Of a DNA stretch of 16,336 bases, positions 1 to 5,935 are shown one piece after another. A model generated the notes under the pieces. The model saw only the letters and a list, made by a program, of their open reading frames with translations. It searched no databases and was not told where the DNA came from. The translations under genes were made by a program, and so were the position numbers. Position 1 is the stretch's first letter. Each line of letters opens with the position of its first letter. Source of the stretch: M55B129 sp964506505 (GTDB lineage Bacteria > Bacillota > Dethiobacteria > DTU022); contig CAZDKY010000023.1 of assembly GCA_964506505.1 (NCBI GenBank), positions 1 to 16,336 of the forward strand. The letters are read 5' to 3'.

Positions 1-99
1 CGGGGGCACTCCTTCGTCTACCATCTTGCGTGTCAGCTCATCAGCCTTCCCCGCGTCACAATCTATGATCGTCTGGGCCAATGCTTCAAATTCTGCCAC
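1..99 (-). CDS. Corrinoid (B12-binding) methyltransferase partner protein, N-terminal fragment
   Basis: The gene is cut by the window edge; 33 codons are visible. It starts at GTG (97-99), preceded on the minus strand by an AAGGGAG ribosome site about 9 nt upstream. The peptide begins VAEFEALAQTIIDCDAGKAD and continues through an ELTRKMVDEGV-like helix. This is the usual opening of the four-helix cap domain (B12-binding_2) of small corrinoid proteins of the MtbC/MttC/MtmC type, which carry methyl groups between a substrate methyltransferase such as MttB and a second methyltransferase. The cobalamin-binding DxHxxG motif lies outside the window, so the family call rests on the cap domain only. 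A decayed MttB-family gene is present at 10817-11484, which fits the same chemistry. Confidence 0.6.
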   Translation of the reverse strand, partial: MAEFEALAQTIIDCDAGKADELTRKMVDEGVPP

Positions 100-144
100 T
101 TCAATGCACTCCCTTCACTGTTTGCCTTATTTTAATCAGTACAA

Positions 145-173
145 TTTATAACATATCCAGCCATTAAAAACAA
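145..173 (-). promoter_or_regulatory. Putative sigma-A promoter for the corrinoid-protein gene
   Basis: Read on the minus strand, TTGTTT (168-173) and TATAAA (145-150) are separated by exactly 17 bp. They lie about 46 bp upstream of the GTG start at 99. The -10 matches the consensus at 5 of 6 positions and the -35 at 3 of 6. Confidence 0.45.
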
Positions 174-351
174 ACGGTCTTTTTAAAATGTTATAACAAA
201 ATCAATAAAAAATTACAGGAGATAAATTCTACCGCTTTGGGATCTCCATTTTATTTTATATAACAACCGTCCCGAGGTCTTTTTTAAATATATTATATAA
301 TAAAAACAAGTATGGTGAAACCAATTACCAGGTAGGGAGGAACTGCTGTCG

Positions 352-1092
352 ATGAGTTCCACTGTTTACGTGCGTTTCTATGCTGAACTAAACGATTTTC
401 TCCCTCCCGAAAAACGACAGGTAACTTTTGCCTGTTCATTTTTCGGGAGGCCGACAGTCAAGGACCTTATTGAATCGCTGGGCGCCCCTCACACCGAGGT
501 AGATTTGATCCTGGTCAACGGCAGATCAACAGGTTTTTCCCATCACATAGCCCTTGGAGACCGCCTCAGTGTCTATCCCGTTTTTGAATCGCTCGATATC
601 ACATCGATTTTGAAAGTACGCCCCGATCCGCTGCGTGAACCGCGATTTATACTGGACATCCACCTCGGTAAACTGGCCGTTTATCTTCGCATGTTCGGAT
701 TTGATACTTTATATCGGAACGACTATGAGGATTCAGAACTGGCTTCCATTTCAAAAAAGGAACGACGCGTCCTTCTGACCCGCGATCGGGGATTGCTAAA
801 ACGTTCCGCCGTAACCCACGGCTACCTGGTCCGTGAAAACAAACCATCCAAACAGATTGCCGAAATTCTTCGCCGCTTCGATCTGGTAAGCATAGTTCGT
901 CCATTCCGTCTCTGCCTGCGCTGCAACAGAAAACTTGAACCAATCTCAAAAGAATCTGTTAGGAATAAAGTGCCGCCGCGTGTTTTCAGCAATAACGAAG
1001 AATTCTGCCGCTGTCCCGAATGCAGAAGGATTTACTGGCGTGGAAGCCATTATGAAAAAATGGACGCTTTCATTCATTCACTGATCTCTTGA
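352..1092 (+). CDS. Ubiquitin-like/Mut7-C domain protein (PIN-fold RNase-like) with zinc ribbon
   Basis: Two recognisable parts are fused. Residues about 1-85 resemble the Mut7-C ubiquitin-like (ThiS/MoaD-type beta-grasp) domain, with LVNGRSTGFSHHIALGDRLS near 54-73. Residues about 98-246 match the Mut7-C RNase domain. It opens with FILDIHLGKLAVYLRMFGFDT, carries candidate acidic active-site residues D102, D126 and D145 (in LLTRDRGLL), and ends in a zinc ribbon with C188-x2-C191 and C221-x2-C224. The family is a PIN-like fold and inferred to cut RNA; the physiological substrate in bacteria is not established. The ATG at 352 follows AGGGAGG (334-340) by 11 nt. The gene stands alone, divergent from the corrinoid gene. 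A TATAAT at 296-301 could be its -10 element, but no convincing -35 accompanies it. Confidence 0.88.
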   Translation: MSSTVYVRFYAELNDFLPPEKRQVTFACSFFGRPTVKDLIESLGAPHTEVDLILVNGRSTGFSHHIALGDRLSVYPVFESLDITSILKVRPDPLREPRFILDIHLGKLAVYLRMFGFDTLYRNDYEDSELASISKKERRVLLTRDRGLLKRSAVTHGYLVRENKPSKQIAEILRRFDLVSIVRPFRLCLRCNRKLEPISKESVRNKVPPRVFSNNEEFCRCPECRRIYWRGSHYEKMDAFIHSLIS

Positions 1093-1197
1093 CCTGCTTC
1101 CGGCATGGTTCCCAAAGCGTATAAGAAATTAAAGATCAAGCAGGGAAAAAAACAAGGCCCTTACTTTCCTTATATTTACAGTGACTGCATAAAAACA

Positions 1198-1383
1198 TTA
1201 TTCTTGCGGTGACGGTCCACATTCCTCAACTAACTTCACAACAGGCTTGAATTGTTGAAATGCAGTCTGTACACCTGCTTTTTTGAGCACCTCGCCGCAA
1301 TTGAAAAATTCGCCCGCCAAAACACTTGTTTACACCGCAAAACAGATAATCAAATTCTTCAAAATAAGATCTTTGACAGGCAA
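1198..1383 (-). pseudogene. Small disrupted gene (about 61 codons with an internal TAA), unknown function
   Basis: An AGAGGTG ribosome site (1391-1397) lies 7 nt upstream of a TTG start at 1383, 47 bp after the methyltransferase stop. The frame reads MPVKDLILKNLIICFAV, meets TAA at 1330-1332, then continues as a protein-like stretch containing GEFFNCGEVLKKAGVQTAF and KPVVKLVEECGPSPQE, ending at TAA 1198-1200. The second half has plausible helix periodicity and composition, which makes chance less likely. A competing reading is that the N-terminal part lies in the next frame, open from about 1423, and was joined to this tail before a frameshift near 1330. Either way the tail is separated from a start. 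I do not recognise the family. It could also be a 17-residue leader peptide plus non-coding sequence. Confidence 0.3.
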
Positions 1384-1430
1384 CAGCAATCACCTCTTTC
1401 AATACCAGCAGTTGGTACTCTCAGTAATTT

Positions 1431-2186
1431 CTACAATTTCCGCCCGATAAACATCCGCAGGCAATATTTCCCATCACCAAGAACATAGGGGTCATAAAGA
1501 TCATCCAGCTTGATTTGTTTCAAATCTACTTTGATTTTCTGGAAAATATCGAGCCATTCTGCCAGGCCAAATAAACCAAGGATGTGCTGATCCGAATATA
1601 TTTCCAGTTCGCCGCCGCGCCGAACCAGGTAGATAATTGTCGCTTCATAAATGGAATCGTCCGGGTCGGGTAAATAGTTGTTTTCGAAGACGGTGATCTG
1701 CAAATCATCGCTGCTGCCACTGTAAGCAAAATTGTTATCCCGGAATTCATCCCGGAGCAAGGCAACAATCAGGAGCACACCGCCCGGATTAAGGTGCTGA
1801 TAAGCGTTAAATACAGCACGCCGCAAATCTTCAGGAGTAGCCATGTAAGCTATCGATTCAGGAATGACCACGGCATCAAAAAGCTTCCCCATTTCAGTAT
1901 AGCGCATATCGCCATGGTGGTAATCCACTTCTGGATTTAATTGCCTGGCCACCTCAAGCATCCCCTCGCTGATATCGACACCGGTTACCGTAAAATATTT
2001 CTTGAAAGTGAAGTCATAGATACCCGCTCCGCTGCCCAGGTGCAGAAGGGTTACCGGTTCTATCGCCGAATTTTCCTTAATGGCCCGGCAGTAGAGCTCT
2101 ACTTCTCCCGCCACCTTTTCCGGCGGGGAAAGAATCGGTCCCGCCCAGGCCAGTTCGTTATAGCTTAACCACCTTCCTGCTTTCAT
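1431..2186 (-). CDS. Class I SAM-dependent methyltransferase
   Basis: The protein has the Rossmann-fold methyltransferase signature: motif I LLHLGSGAGIYDF (residues about 47-59), the acidic ribose-binding strand VTGVDISEG (D71), a HHGDMRY motif, and a post-motif segment around HLNPGGVLLIVAL. The N-terminal WLSYNELAWAGPIL resembles a group of small-molecule methyltransferases in which WxxYNELAW precedes the fold. The substrate is unknown. I start it at the ATG at 2186 because GGAAGG (2196-2201) sits 9 nt upstream. The alternative GTG at 2195 would abut that site with no spacing. The protein is 251 residues. It is followed 47 bp downstream by the disrupted small gene at 1198-1383, with which it may share a transcript. 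Confidence 0.82.
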   Translation of the reverse strand: MKAGRWLSYNELAWAGPILSPPEKVAGEVELYCRAIKENSAIEPVTLLHLGSGAGIYDFTFKKYFTVTGVDISEGMLEVARQLNPEVDYHHGDMRYTEMGKLFDAVVIPESIAYMATPEDLRRAVFNAYQHLNPGGVLLIVALLRDEFRDNNFAYSGSSDDLQITVFENNYLPDPDDSIYEATIIYLVRRGGELEIYSDQHILGLFGLAEWLDIFQKIKVDLKQIKLDDLYDPYVLGDGKYCLRMFIGRKL

Positions 2187-2438
2187 CAGATGCACCCTTC
2201 CATTGTGTAGTTGGACTTCGTACTATCAGGTATCTCTGCATGGTTCAAACCTGTTATGAGAAAACCTTGCAGTCTTAAGCTATTTTTTCTTTTCTATTTC
2301 CTGTTTAAATTTCCTTTAATGTTCTGCAGTTAACTCGCAAAAGCTAAAACGGCACCATCCATTTATTGCTTCTACTGTTTCAATTTTTGATCTGAGCTGA
2401 TGTTTGACAGGAAGGGGAAAAATATTTACGATGATTCT

Positions 2439-3605
2439 ATGAAAAGGAAACAGGATATTTTACTCTGCGATCTTGATGCTTTCTTTGCTTCGGTAGAACA
2501 GAGGGACAATCCGGAACTCCGGGGCAAGCCGGTTATTGTGGGCGGCAGCCCGGAAGGAAGGGGTGTTGTATCTACCTGCTCTTATGAAACAAGAAAATTT
2601 GGTGTCCGTTCGGCCATGCCTGTGAAAAAAGCACTGGTTCTCTGTCCTCAGGCTATCGTCCTTCGCAGTCGAATGTCTCGGTACAAAGAAATCTCCCTGC
2701 AAGTGAGAGAGGTATTTTTGCAGCATACTCCCGATATTGAGATAGTTTCGATCGACGAGGCCTATTTAGCTCTCCCGGAAGGAAAGGGGCTTGTAATTGG
2801 AGAAACCATCCACCGCCAGGTAAAAGAAGAACTTGCTCTGCCCATCAGTGTCGGGGTTTCGGTCAACAAACTGCTGGCCAAGATCGCCTGTGAACTGGCC
2901 AAGCCCGACCGCGTTGGGACCCTCTGGCCTGAGGAAGTACCTGAAAAACTCTGGCCCCTGCCGATCAGAGCCCTGCCGGGAATTGGCCCTGCCGCGGAAC
3001 AAACCCTGCACCGCAGAGGCATTCAAACCGTCAAGAATTTGGCTGATGCTCCTCCTCAAACTTTAAAAGACCTGTTCGGTAAAAATATCGACGCCATTCG
3101 CCAGTTTGCACTGGGCCTGGACAGCCGGGAACTTCAGCCCGAACAGGAAGCAAAATCCATTTCAGAGGAGACAACCTTCCCCGAAGATATCAGCAACCGC
3201 GATATAATGACAGCCGTAATCCTGGAACTTTCAGAAGGAGTAGGCCACCGGCTCCGTTCAGCCGGACTAACCGCCAGAACAATAACCTTGAAACTGCGCT
3301 ACAGTGATTTCAGAACCATTACCCGCGGCAAAACTGTCACCGACTCAATGAACAGTGATTCCGAAATATACCATCTGGCCCGTGAACTATTTTTTAAACA
3401 CTGCGGCAAACCACCATGGCGCCTGGTAGGATTGCAGGCATCCGGTTTCGAACACGGCAGCCAGCTTAGTATAGAAGATACCGCTCCCGCCGCTCAAAAA
3501 GAGAAAACACTTCTGGCAACCAAAGATCTGCTGAGAAAAAAATTCGGCGGTACTGCCTTATTCCAGGCAAAAAGGTTAATTATAAAAGAAAAAGACGATC
3601 ACTGA
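2439..3605 (+). CDS. dinB: DNA polymerase IV (Y-family translesion polymerase)
   Basis: This is an error-prone lesion-bypass polymerase. The Y-family palm residues are present: ILLCDLDAFFASVEQ (D11, with the steric-gate aromatic pair at 15-16), SYETRKFGVRSAMP (49-61) and VSIDEAYLAL (D106, E107). They are followed by SVGVSVNKLLAKIACELAKP, a thumb helix-hairpin-helix with LPGIGPAAEQTL (179-190), and a little-finger domain. A QLSIE segment near the C-terminus resembles a weak beta-clamp binding motif (usual form QLxLF). The length of 388 residues is somewhat above the E. coli protein. The start is uncertain. I chose ATG 2439, giving the family-typical MKRKQDILLCDLDAFF. An in-frame ATG at 2400 lacks a ribosome site, and GGAAGGGG at 2410-2417 is rather far from 2439. 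No SOS box was found upstream. Confidence 0.95.
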   Translation: MKRKQDILLCDLDAFFASVEQRDNPELRGKPVIVGGSPEGRGVVSTCSYETRKFGVRSAMPVKKALVLCPQAIVLRSRMSRYKEISLQVREVFLQHTPDIEIVSIDEAYLALPEGKGLVIGETIHRQVKEELALPISVGVSVNKLLAKIACELAKPDRVGTLWPEEVPEKLWPLPIRALPGIGPAAEQTLHRRGIQTVKNLADAPPQTLKDLFGKNIDAIRQFALGLDSRELQPEQEAKSISEETTFPEDISNRDIMTAVILELSEGVGHRLRSAGLTARTITLKLRYSDFRTITRGKTVTDSMNSDSEIYHLARELFFKHCGKPPWRLVGLQASGFEHGSQLSIEDTAPAAQKEKTLLATKDLLRKKFGGTALFQAKRLIIKEKDDH

Positions 3606-3626
3606 ACCCGATCGTCTTTTTCTTTT
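3584..3626. terminator. Bidirectional intrinsic terminator between dinB and the secreted repeat protein
   Basis: A perfect 17-bp stem (3584-3600 with 3610-3626) encloses a 9-nt loop. T-rich sequence ends the stem on the plus strand, and the A-rich left arm gives a T-rich end on the minus strand. The left arm lies inside the last codons of dinB and the stop codon (3603-3605) lies in the loop. It can serve both convergent genes. Confidence 0.85.
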
Positions 3627-3661
3627 GTTGAAAACAATAAAACCTTTTTGTTCACTTACTA

Positions 3662-4195
3662 TCAAGGTTTACCGCCGCCGGCAGCATTCCGGGCCGCTTC
3701 AGACACCGAAGGGCCAAGGCCCCCTTCTTTCGCTGCCGAAGAAACAGCCTGACCGAAAGAATCATCACCAGGTTCCGAACCTTCGCCCAGTGTCTCAAGA
3801 ACAGCAGTTGCCACCTCGGAGCGTTCTCCCTCATCTTCACCGTTTTCTTCGTTATTAACGCCTTCAGAGTTGAGGTCTTCACCATCTTCGTCACCAGTTT
3901 CTACTTCATTATTAACAGAGCGTGCCGCTTCTGAAACCGCTTCGCCATGTCCGCCCTTTTTCGCCGCTGAAGAAACCGTTTGGCCGAAAGAATCATCACC
4001 AGGTCCCGAACCTCCGCCCAGTGTGTCAATAACTGCATCTGCCACTTCCGAACGCTCTTCGCTATCGCTTATTCCTTCATTTTCATCAGCCCCCCCTGCA
4101 AATGCAAAAATATCTGCGGGAGAGTACTCGGCGAAAGCGACCCCACCTCCGGTAAGAATAATAACAAGCAGCAGTGTCAAAATTGTTTTACTCAC
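3662..4195 (-). CDS. Secreted acidic protein with two tandem 48-residue repeats
   Basis: A signal peptide is evident: basic start, hydrophobic core LTLLLVIILTGGGVAFA, and likely cleavage after AFA (residue 22). The mature part contains two near-identical units, residues 47-94 and 124-171. Each opens ERSEVA, has the invariant core PGDDSFGQ followed by VSSAAK, and ends in VSEAAR. A very acidic D/E/N-rich linker (about 95-123) joins them. The C-terminal half of each unit (SFGQxVSSAAK to SEAAR) looks helical. I recognise no enzyme or binding domain. The GTG start at 4195 is preceded by AAGGAG 10 nt upstream. The gene has its own promoter and a GEMM-I-type riboswitch leader, so its production is probably tied to cyclic di-GMP and thus to adhesion, motility or surface state. 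It ends at the bidirectional terminator shared with dinB. Confidence 0.82.
   Translation of the reverse strand: MSKTILTLLLVIILTGGGVAFAEYSPADIFAFAGGADENEGISDSEERSEVADAVIDTLGGGSGPGDDSFGQTVSSAAKKGGHGEAVSEAARSVNNEVETGDEDGEDLNSEGVNNEENGEDEGERSEVATAVLETLGEGSEPGDDSFGQAVSSAAKEGGLGPSVSEAARNAAGGGKP
3683..3826 (-). repeat. Repeat unit 2 of the secreted acidic protein
   Basis: Encodes residues 124-171. It aligns without gaps with the unit at 3914-4057, differing at roughly a dozen positions. DNA similarity is also high around the PGDDSFGQ codons (CCTGGTGATGATTCTTT in this copy, reading the minus strand). Confidence 0.8.
3914..4057 (-). repeat. Repeat unit 1 of the secreted acidic protein
   Basis: Encodes residues 47-94, the partner of the unit at 3683-3826. 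The ungapped alignment and retained nucleotide similarity point to an internal duplication of a 48-codon segment. Confidence 0.8.
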
Positions 4196-4258
4196 GCCTG
4201 ATCAGCTCCTTCCCAATCTGAAAACAACAGGCATTATCCCCAAAGAAAAACTCCTTTT

Positions 4259-4338
4259 TCGGCAGCCCGGCAGTCATAGCTGAAAAACCTTAGACCCGAA
4301 GCTTTGCGAACCTTCCTTTCGGAAGGGTTGCCCTTGAA
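4259..4338 (-). ncRNA. GEMM-I (cyclic di-GMP class I) riboswitch-like leader
   Basis: Read on the minus strand, the leader contains in order the elements typical of GEMM-I: AGGGCAACC (4337-4329), a GNRA-type capped hairpin CCTTCCGAAAGGAAGG, the highly conserved TTCGCAAAGC block, GGGTCTAAGG, and CTATGACTGCCGGGCTGCC closing the second hairpin and P1. The spacing fits the two-helix architecture. It lies about 60 nt upstream of the ribosome site of the secreted repeat protein. The expression platform is not obvious. A short GAAAAA/TTTTTC hairpin follows at 4245-4260 but lacks a clear T tract, and GGAAGG of the ribosome site could pair with CCTTCC of the first hairpin, suggesting translational control. 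Discrimination between c-di-GMP and cyclic AMP-GMP ligands is not possible here. Confidence 0.82.
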
Positions 4339-4339
4339 C

Positions 4340-4360
4340 GATAAGGAGAATAACCTTATC
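4340..4360 (-). other. Short stem-loop at the 5' end of the riboswitch leader
   Basis: GATAAGG and CCTTATC (7 bp) enclose a 7-nt loop, directly between the predicted transcription start (about 4357) and the riboswitch core. It could protect the 5' end or be an accessory helix. It lacks a T tract, so it is not called a terminator. Confidence 0.4.
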
Positions 4361-4363
4361 TGA

Positions 4364-4392
4364 ATATTAACACAAAGCAATTAATCAGTCAA
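4364..4392 (-). promoter_or_regulatory. Sigma-A-type promoter for the riboswitch-secreted protein unit
   Basis: On the minus strand TTGACT (4387-4392) and TAATAT (4364-4369) are separated by 17 bp. The -35 overlaps the stop codon of the upstream membrane protein gene (4389-4391), so the unit can be transcribed independently. The start predicted near 4357 gives a leader of about 160 nt that holds the entire riboswitch. Confidence 0.65.
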
Positions 4393-5006
4393 TCCGGCGG
4401 TAGAGTGCCACCTGCCTCCAGCCTCGTTTCTGTTTGTTCGGAAAGCGGAATTACCAGTATTAATTCACTCTCCGGCTCCTTCAACGGTGGCAGCTCCAGG
4501 TATACTTCCGTGCTCCAGGTAGATCCTTCAGGAGAACCGCTTGATGCAGTATGGCTGATCATATAGCTACCATTCTCAAAAATATACTCCCGTCCCTGTG
4601 CATCGATCAGAAAAATTTCTTTGAGCAACTGATCAAGCTTTTCTCTTTGCCTGCGAACATTATCATTACCAGATTCACCCTCGTAAACCTTAAAAGAGGG
4701 CACTTCCTCAAGGCGAAGGTGCAGGTGGGTACTGCCCGGCCGGGCATCGAGCTGAAGAATGGTCACGGAACCACTCTCCAGTTCGATAATCTGCCGCCTG
4801 CTTTCTTCCGGTTCTTCTTGAATGTTTTGGTCAATCCGGTCATCTGAAGTTTCGCTTCCAGAAATTTCAGGAGCACCTGTTGATTCCTGTTCCTGCCGTA
4901 GCAGTAAGCACAATGAACCAGCTAAGATCAAAAGAAGCACCGCCAGAAGGATCGCCTTCCCCGGGGCTGTTTTCCATAAATTTCTCCACTCTGAAATATT
5001 ATTCAT
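4389..5006 (-). CDS. Single-pass membrane protein with extracytoplasmic domain, unknown function
   Basis: A short basic N-terminus is followed by one strong membrane segment (AILLAVLLLILAGSLCLLL, residues about 18-36), a Ser/Glu/Asp-rich linker (about 40-70), and a C-terminal domain of about 135 residues. That domain has alternating hydrophobic strands (SVTILQLDARPGSTHLHLRL, REYIFENGSYMISHT, STEVYLELPPL, SELILVIPL) suggesting a beta-sandwich outside the membrane. No family is recognised. The ATG at 5006 is chosen because GGGG lies about 7-10 nt upstream. A GTG at 5015 is also possible and would sit only 4 nt after the stop of the 38-codon ORF at 5020-5136, implying translational coupling. It precedes the c-di-GMP-controlled secreted protein, and the two may act together at the cell surface. 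Confidence 0.7.
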   Translation of the reverse strand: MNNISEWRNLWKTAPGKAILLAVLLLILAGSLCLLLRQEQESTGAPEISGSETSDDRIDQNIQEEPEESRRQIIELESGSVTILQLDARPGSTHLHLRLEEVPSFKVYEGESGNDNVRRQREKLDQLLKEIFLIDAQGREYIFENGSYMISHTASSGSPEGSTWSTEVYLELPPLKEPESELILVIPLSEQTETRLEAGGTLPPD

Positions 5007-5019
5007 TTCCGGCACCCCG

Positions 5020-5136
5020 TTATATTTTCACCGCGTCAATACCTCTCCGGGCAGCGTTGTCATCTATATTAAACACCAGAAGGATTGAAACTATAACCAA
5101 AGTCACTTCTAACAACCGCATACTGCCTGACATCAT
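5020..5136 (-). CDS. Small membrane peptide (38 residues), unknown function
   Basis: The ORF opens with two ATG codons at 5131-5136, reads MMSGSMRLLE, then a hydrophobic helix VTLVIVSILLVF (residues 11-22), then a charged tail IDDNAARRGIDAVKI, and stops at 5020-5022. AAGG lies 8 nt upstream, a weak ribosome site. The stop is 4 nt from an alternative GTG start of the next gene, a layout typical of coupled genes. The positive charge before and mixed charge after the helix suit a single-pass inner-membrane peptide. It lies 64 nt after the ABC permease and may be part of the same transcript. It is short enough that chance remains possible. Confidence 0.4.
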   Translation of the reverse strand: MMSGSMRLLEVTLVIVSILLVFNIDDNAARRGIDAVKI

Positions 5137-5200
5137 GAAAACAGCCTTATATATATAACCTCCGGTGCAATATTCCCTCTGCAATCATCCTGCTTTATTG

Positions 5201-5935
5201 TTAAAGGATCCACTTCCGGTTGACATTGCGGATGCTGTAGGCAAATAAAAAGAGACTGAATCCAATCAGGGCAAGGAAACTTAAATAAAGCGGGAGGTGG
5301 CCATTATCGTTAACAGCAGTTTTTAAAATGTCTGCCCCGTAGGTAAGCGGTAAAGCATAAGAAAACGGCCGCAGAAAAATGGGCAATGAGCCAATGGGGA
5401 TGAAAAGGCCGCAGAGAAAAACCATGGGAAAACGAAAAAAATTGGAAAAAGTCTGGGCTTCAAAAACCTGGCTCACGGAAACGGCCACGAAGAGCCCCAG
5501 GAAGGTTGAGGTCACGGCAATGAAAACAACCCCACCCACTAGTATAACCCAATCAATACCACCCAGGTCGGTCATAAAAGCAGCCAGGATGATGGGTATA
5601 AAAGCATTGACCACACCGAACATTATCGCCCCGGACGTCTTGGCCAGCATCAGCAAATTGAGGCTGATGGGTGCAAGCAAGAGCCGATCGAAAGAACGGC
5701 TCTTCCGTTCAAAAGTGATGGTTACAGCCAGCATGGAGGTTGTGCCAAATAAAATGGACATGGCCATCACTCCGGGCAGCAAATCACGTACTTCAACAGC
5801 TACCGGAGAACGCAAAAAAAACATCATCGTCCAGGCCACCGGGAAAACCAGCCCCCAGCTGATATTGGGTGGTTTCAGATAATAACTGCGCATGTCTTTC
5901 ATCAGGATGCTGGAAAAAGCAATCCAGGATTTCAT
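5201..5935 (-). CDS. ABC-2 type transporter permease
   Basis: This 244-residue protein has about six hydrophobic segments (near 24-41, 52-75, 94-121, 129-154, 165-182 and 213-235), the plan of ABC-2/DrrB/NodJ permeases. The cytoplasmic motif ERKSRSFDRLLLAPIS after the second helix and the FPMVFLCGLFIPIGSLP segment before the last periplasmic loop are typical of the family. It forms the membrane channel of an exporter with the ATPase encoded just upstream. The start codon overlaps the ATPase stop by 4 nt (ATGA arrangement), which indicates coupled translation. The exported substrate is not identifiable; drug, lipid or polysaccharide export are all possible for this family. Confidence 0.9.
   Translation of the reverse strand: MKSWIAFSSILMKDMRSYYLKPPNISWGLVFPVAWTMMFFLRSPVAVEVRDLLPGVMAMSILFGTTSMLAVTITFERKSRSFDRLLLAPISLNLLMLAKTSGAIMFGVVNAFIPIILAAFMTDLGGIDWVILVGGVVFIAVTSTFLGLFVAVSVSQVFEAQTFSNFFRFPMVFLCGLFIPIGSLPIFLRPFSYALPLTYGADILKTAVNDNGHLPLYLSFLALIGFSLFLFAYSIRNVNRKWIL

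Noticed and set aside
1093..1141. CCTGCTT...AAGCAGG inverted repeat after the Mut7-C gene as a terminator
   Set aside because: The loop is about 38 nt and is followed by A, not T, on the plus strand.
1252..1488. Plus-strand 78-codon ORF overlapping the methyltransferase end
   Set aside because: No ribosome site, low-complexity composition, and it lies antisense to the methyltransferase end and to the more protein-like minus-strand frame.
2196..2438. LexA/SOS box ahead of dinB
   Set aside because: Only a GAAC half-site near 2320 was seen; no symmetric CGAAC-N4-GTTCG-like sequence.
3870..4283. Plus-strand 137-codon ORF opposite the secreted repeat protein
   Set aside because: Ser/Pro-rich antisense shadow of a Glu/Gly-rich gene; no ribosome site; spans the riboswitch.
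5379..5882. Plus-strand 167-codon ORF opposite the ABC permease
   Set aside because: Basic, Thr/Lys/Arg-rich antisense translation of a clear membrane protein gene.
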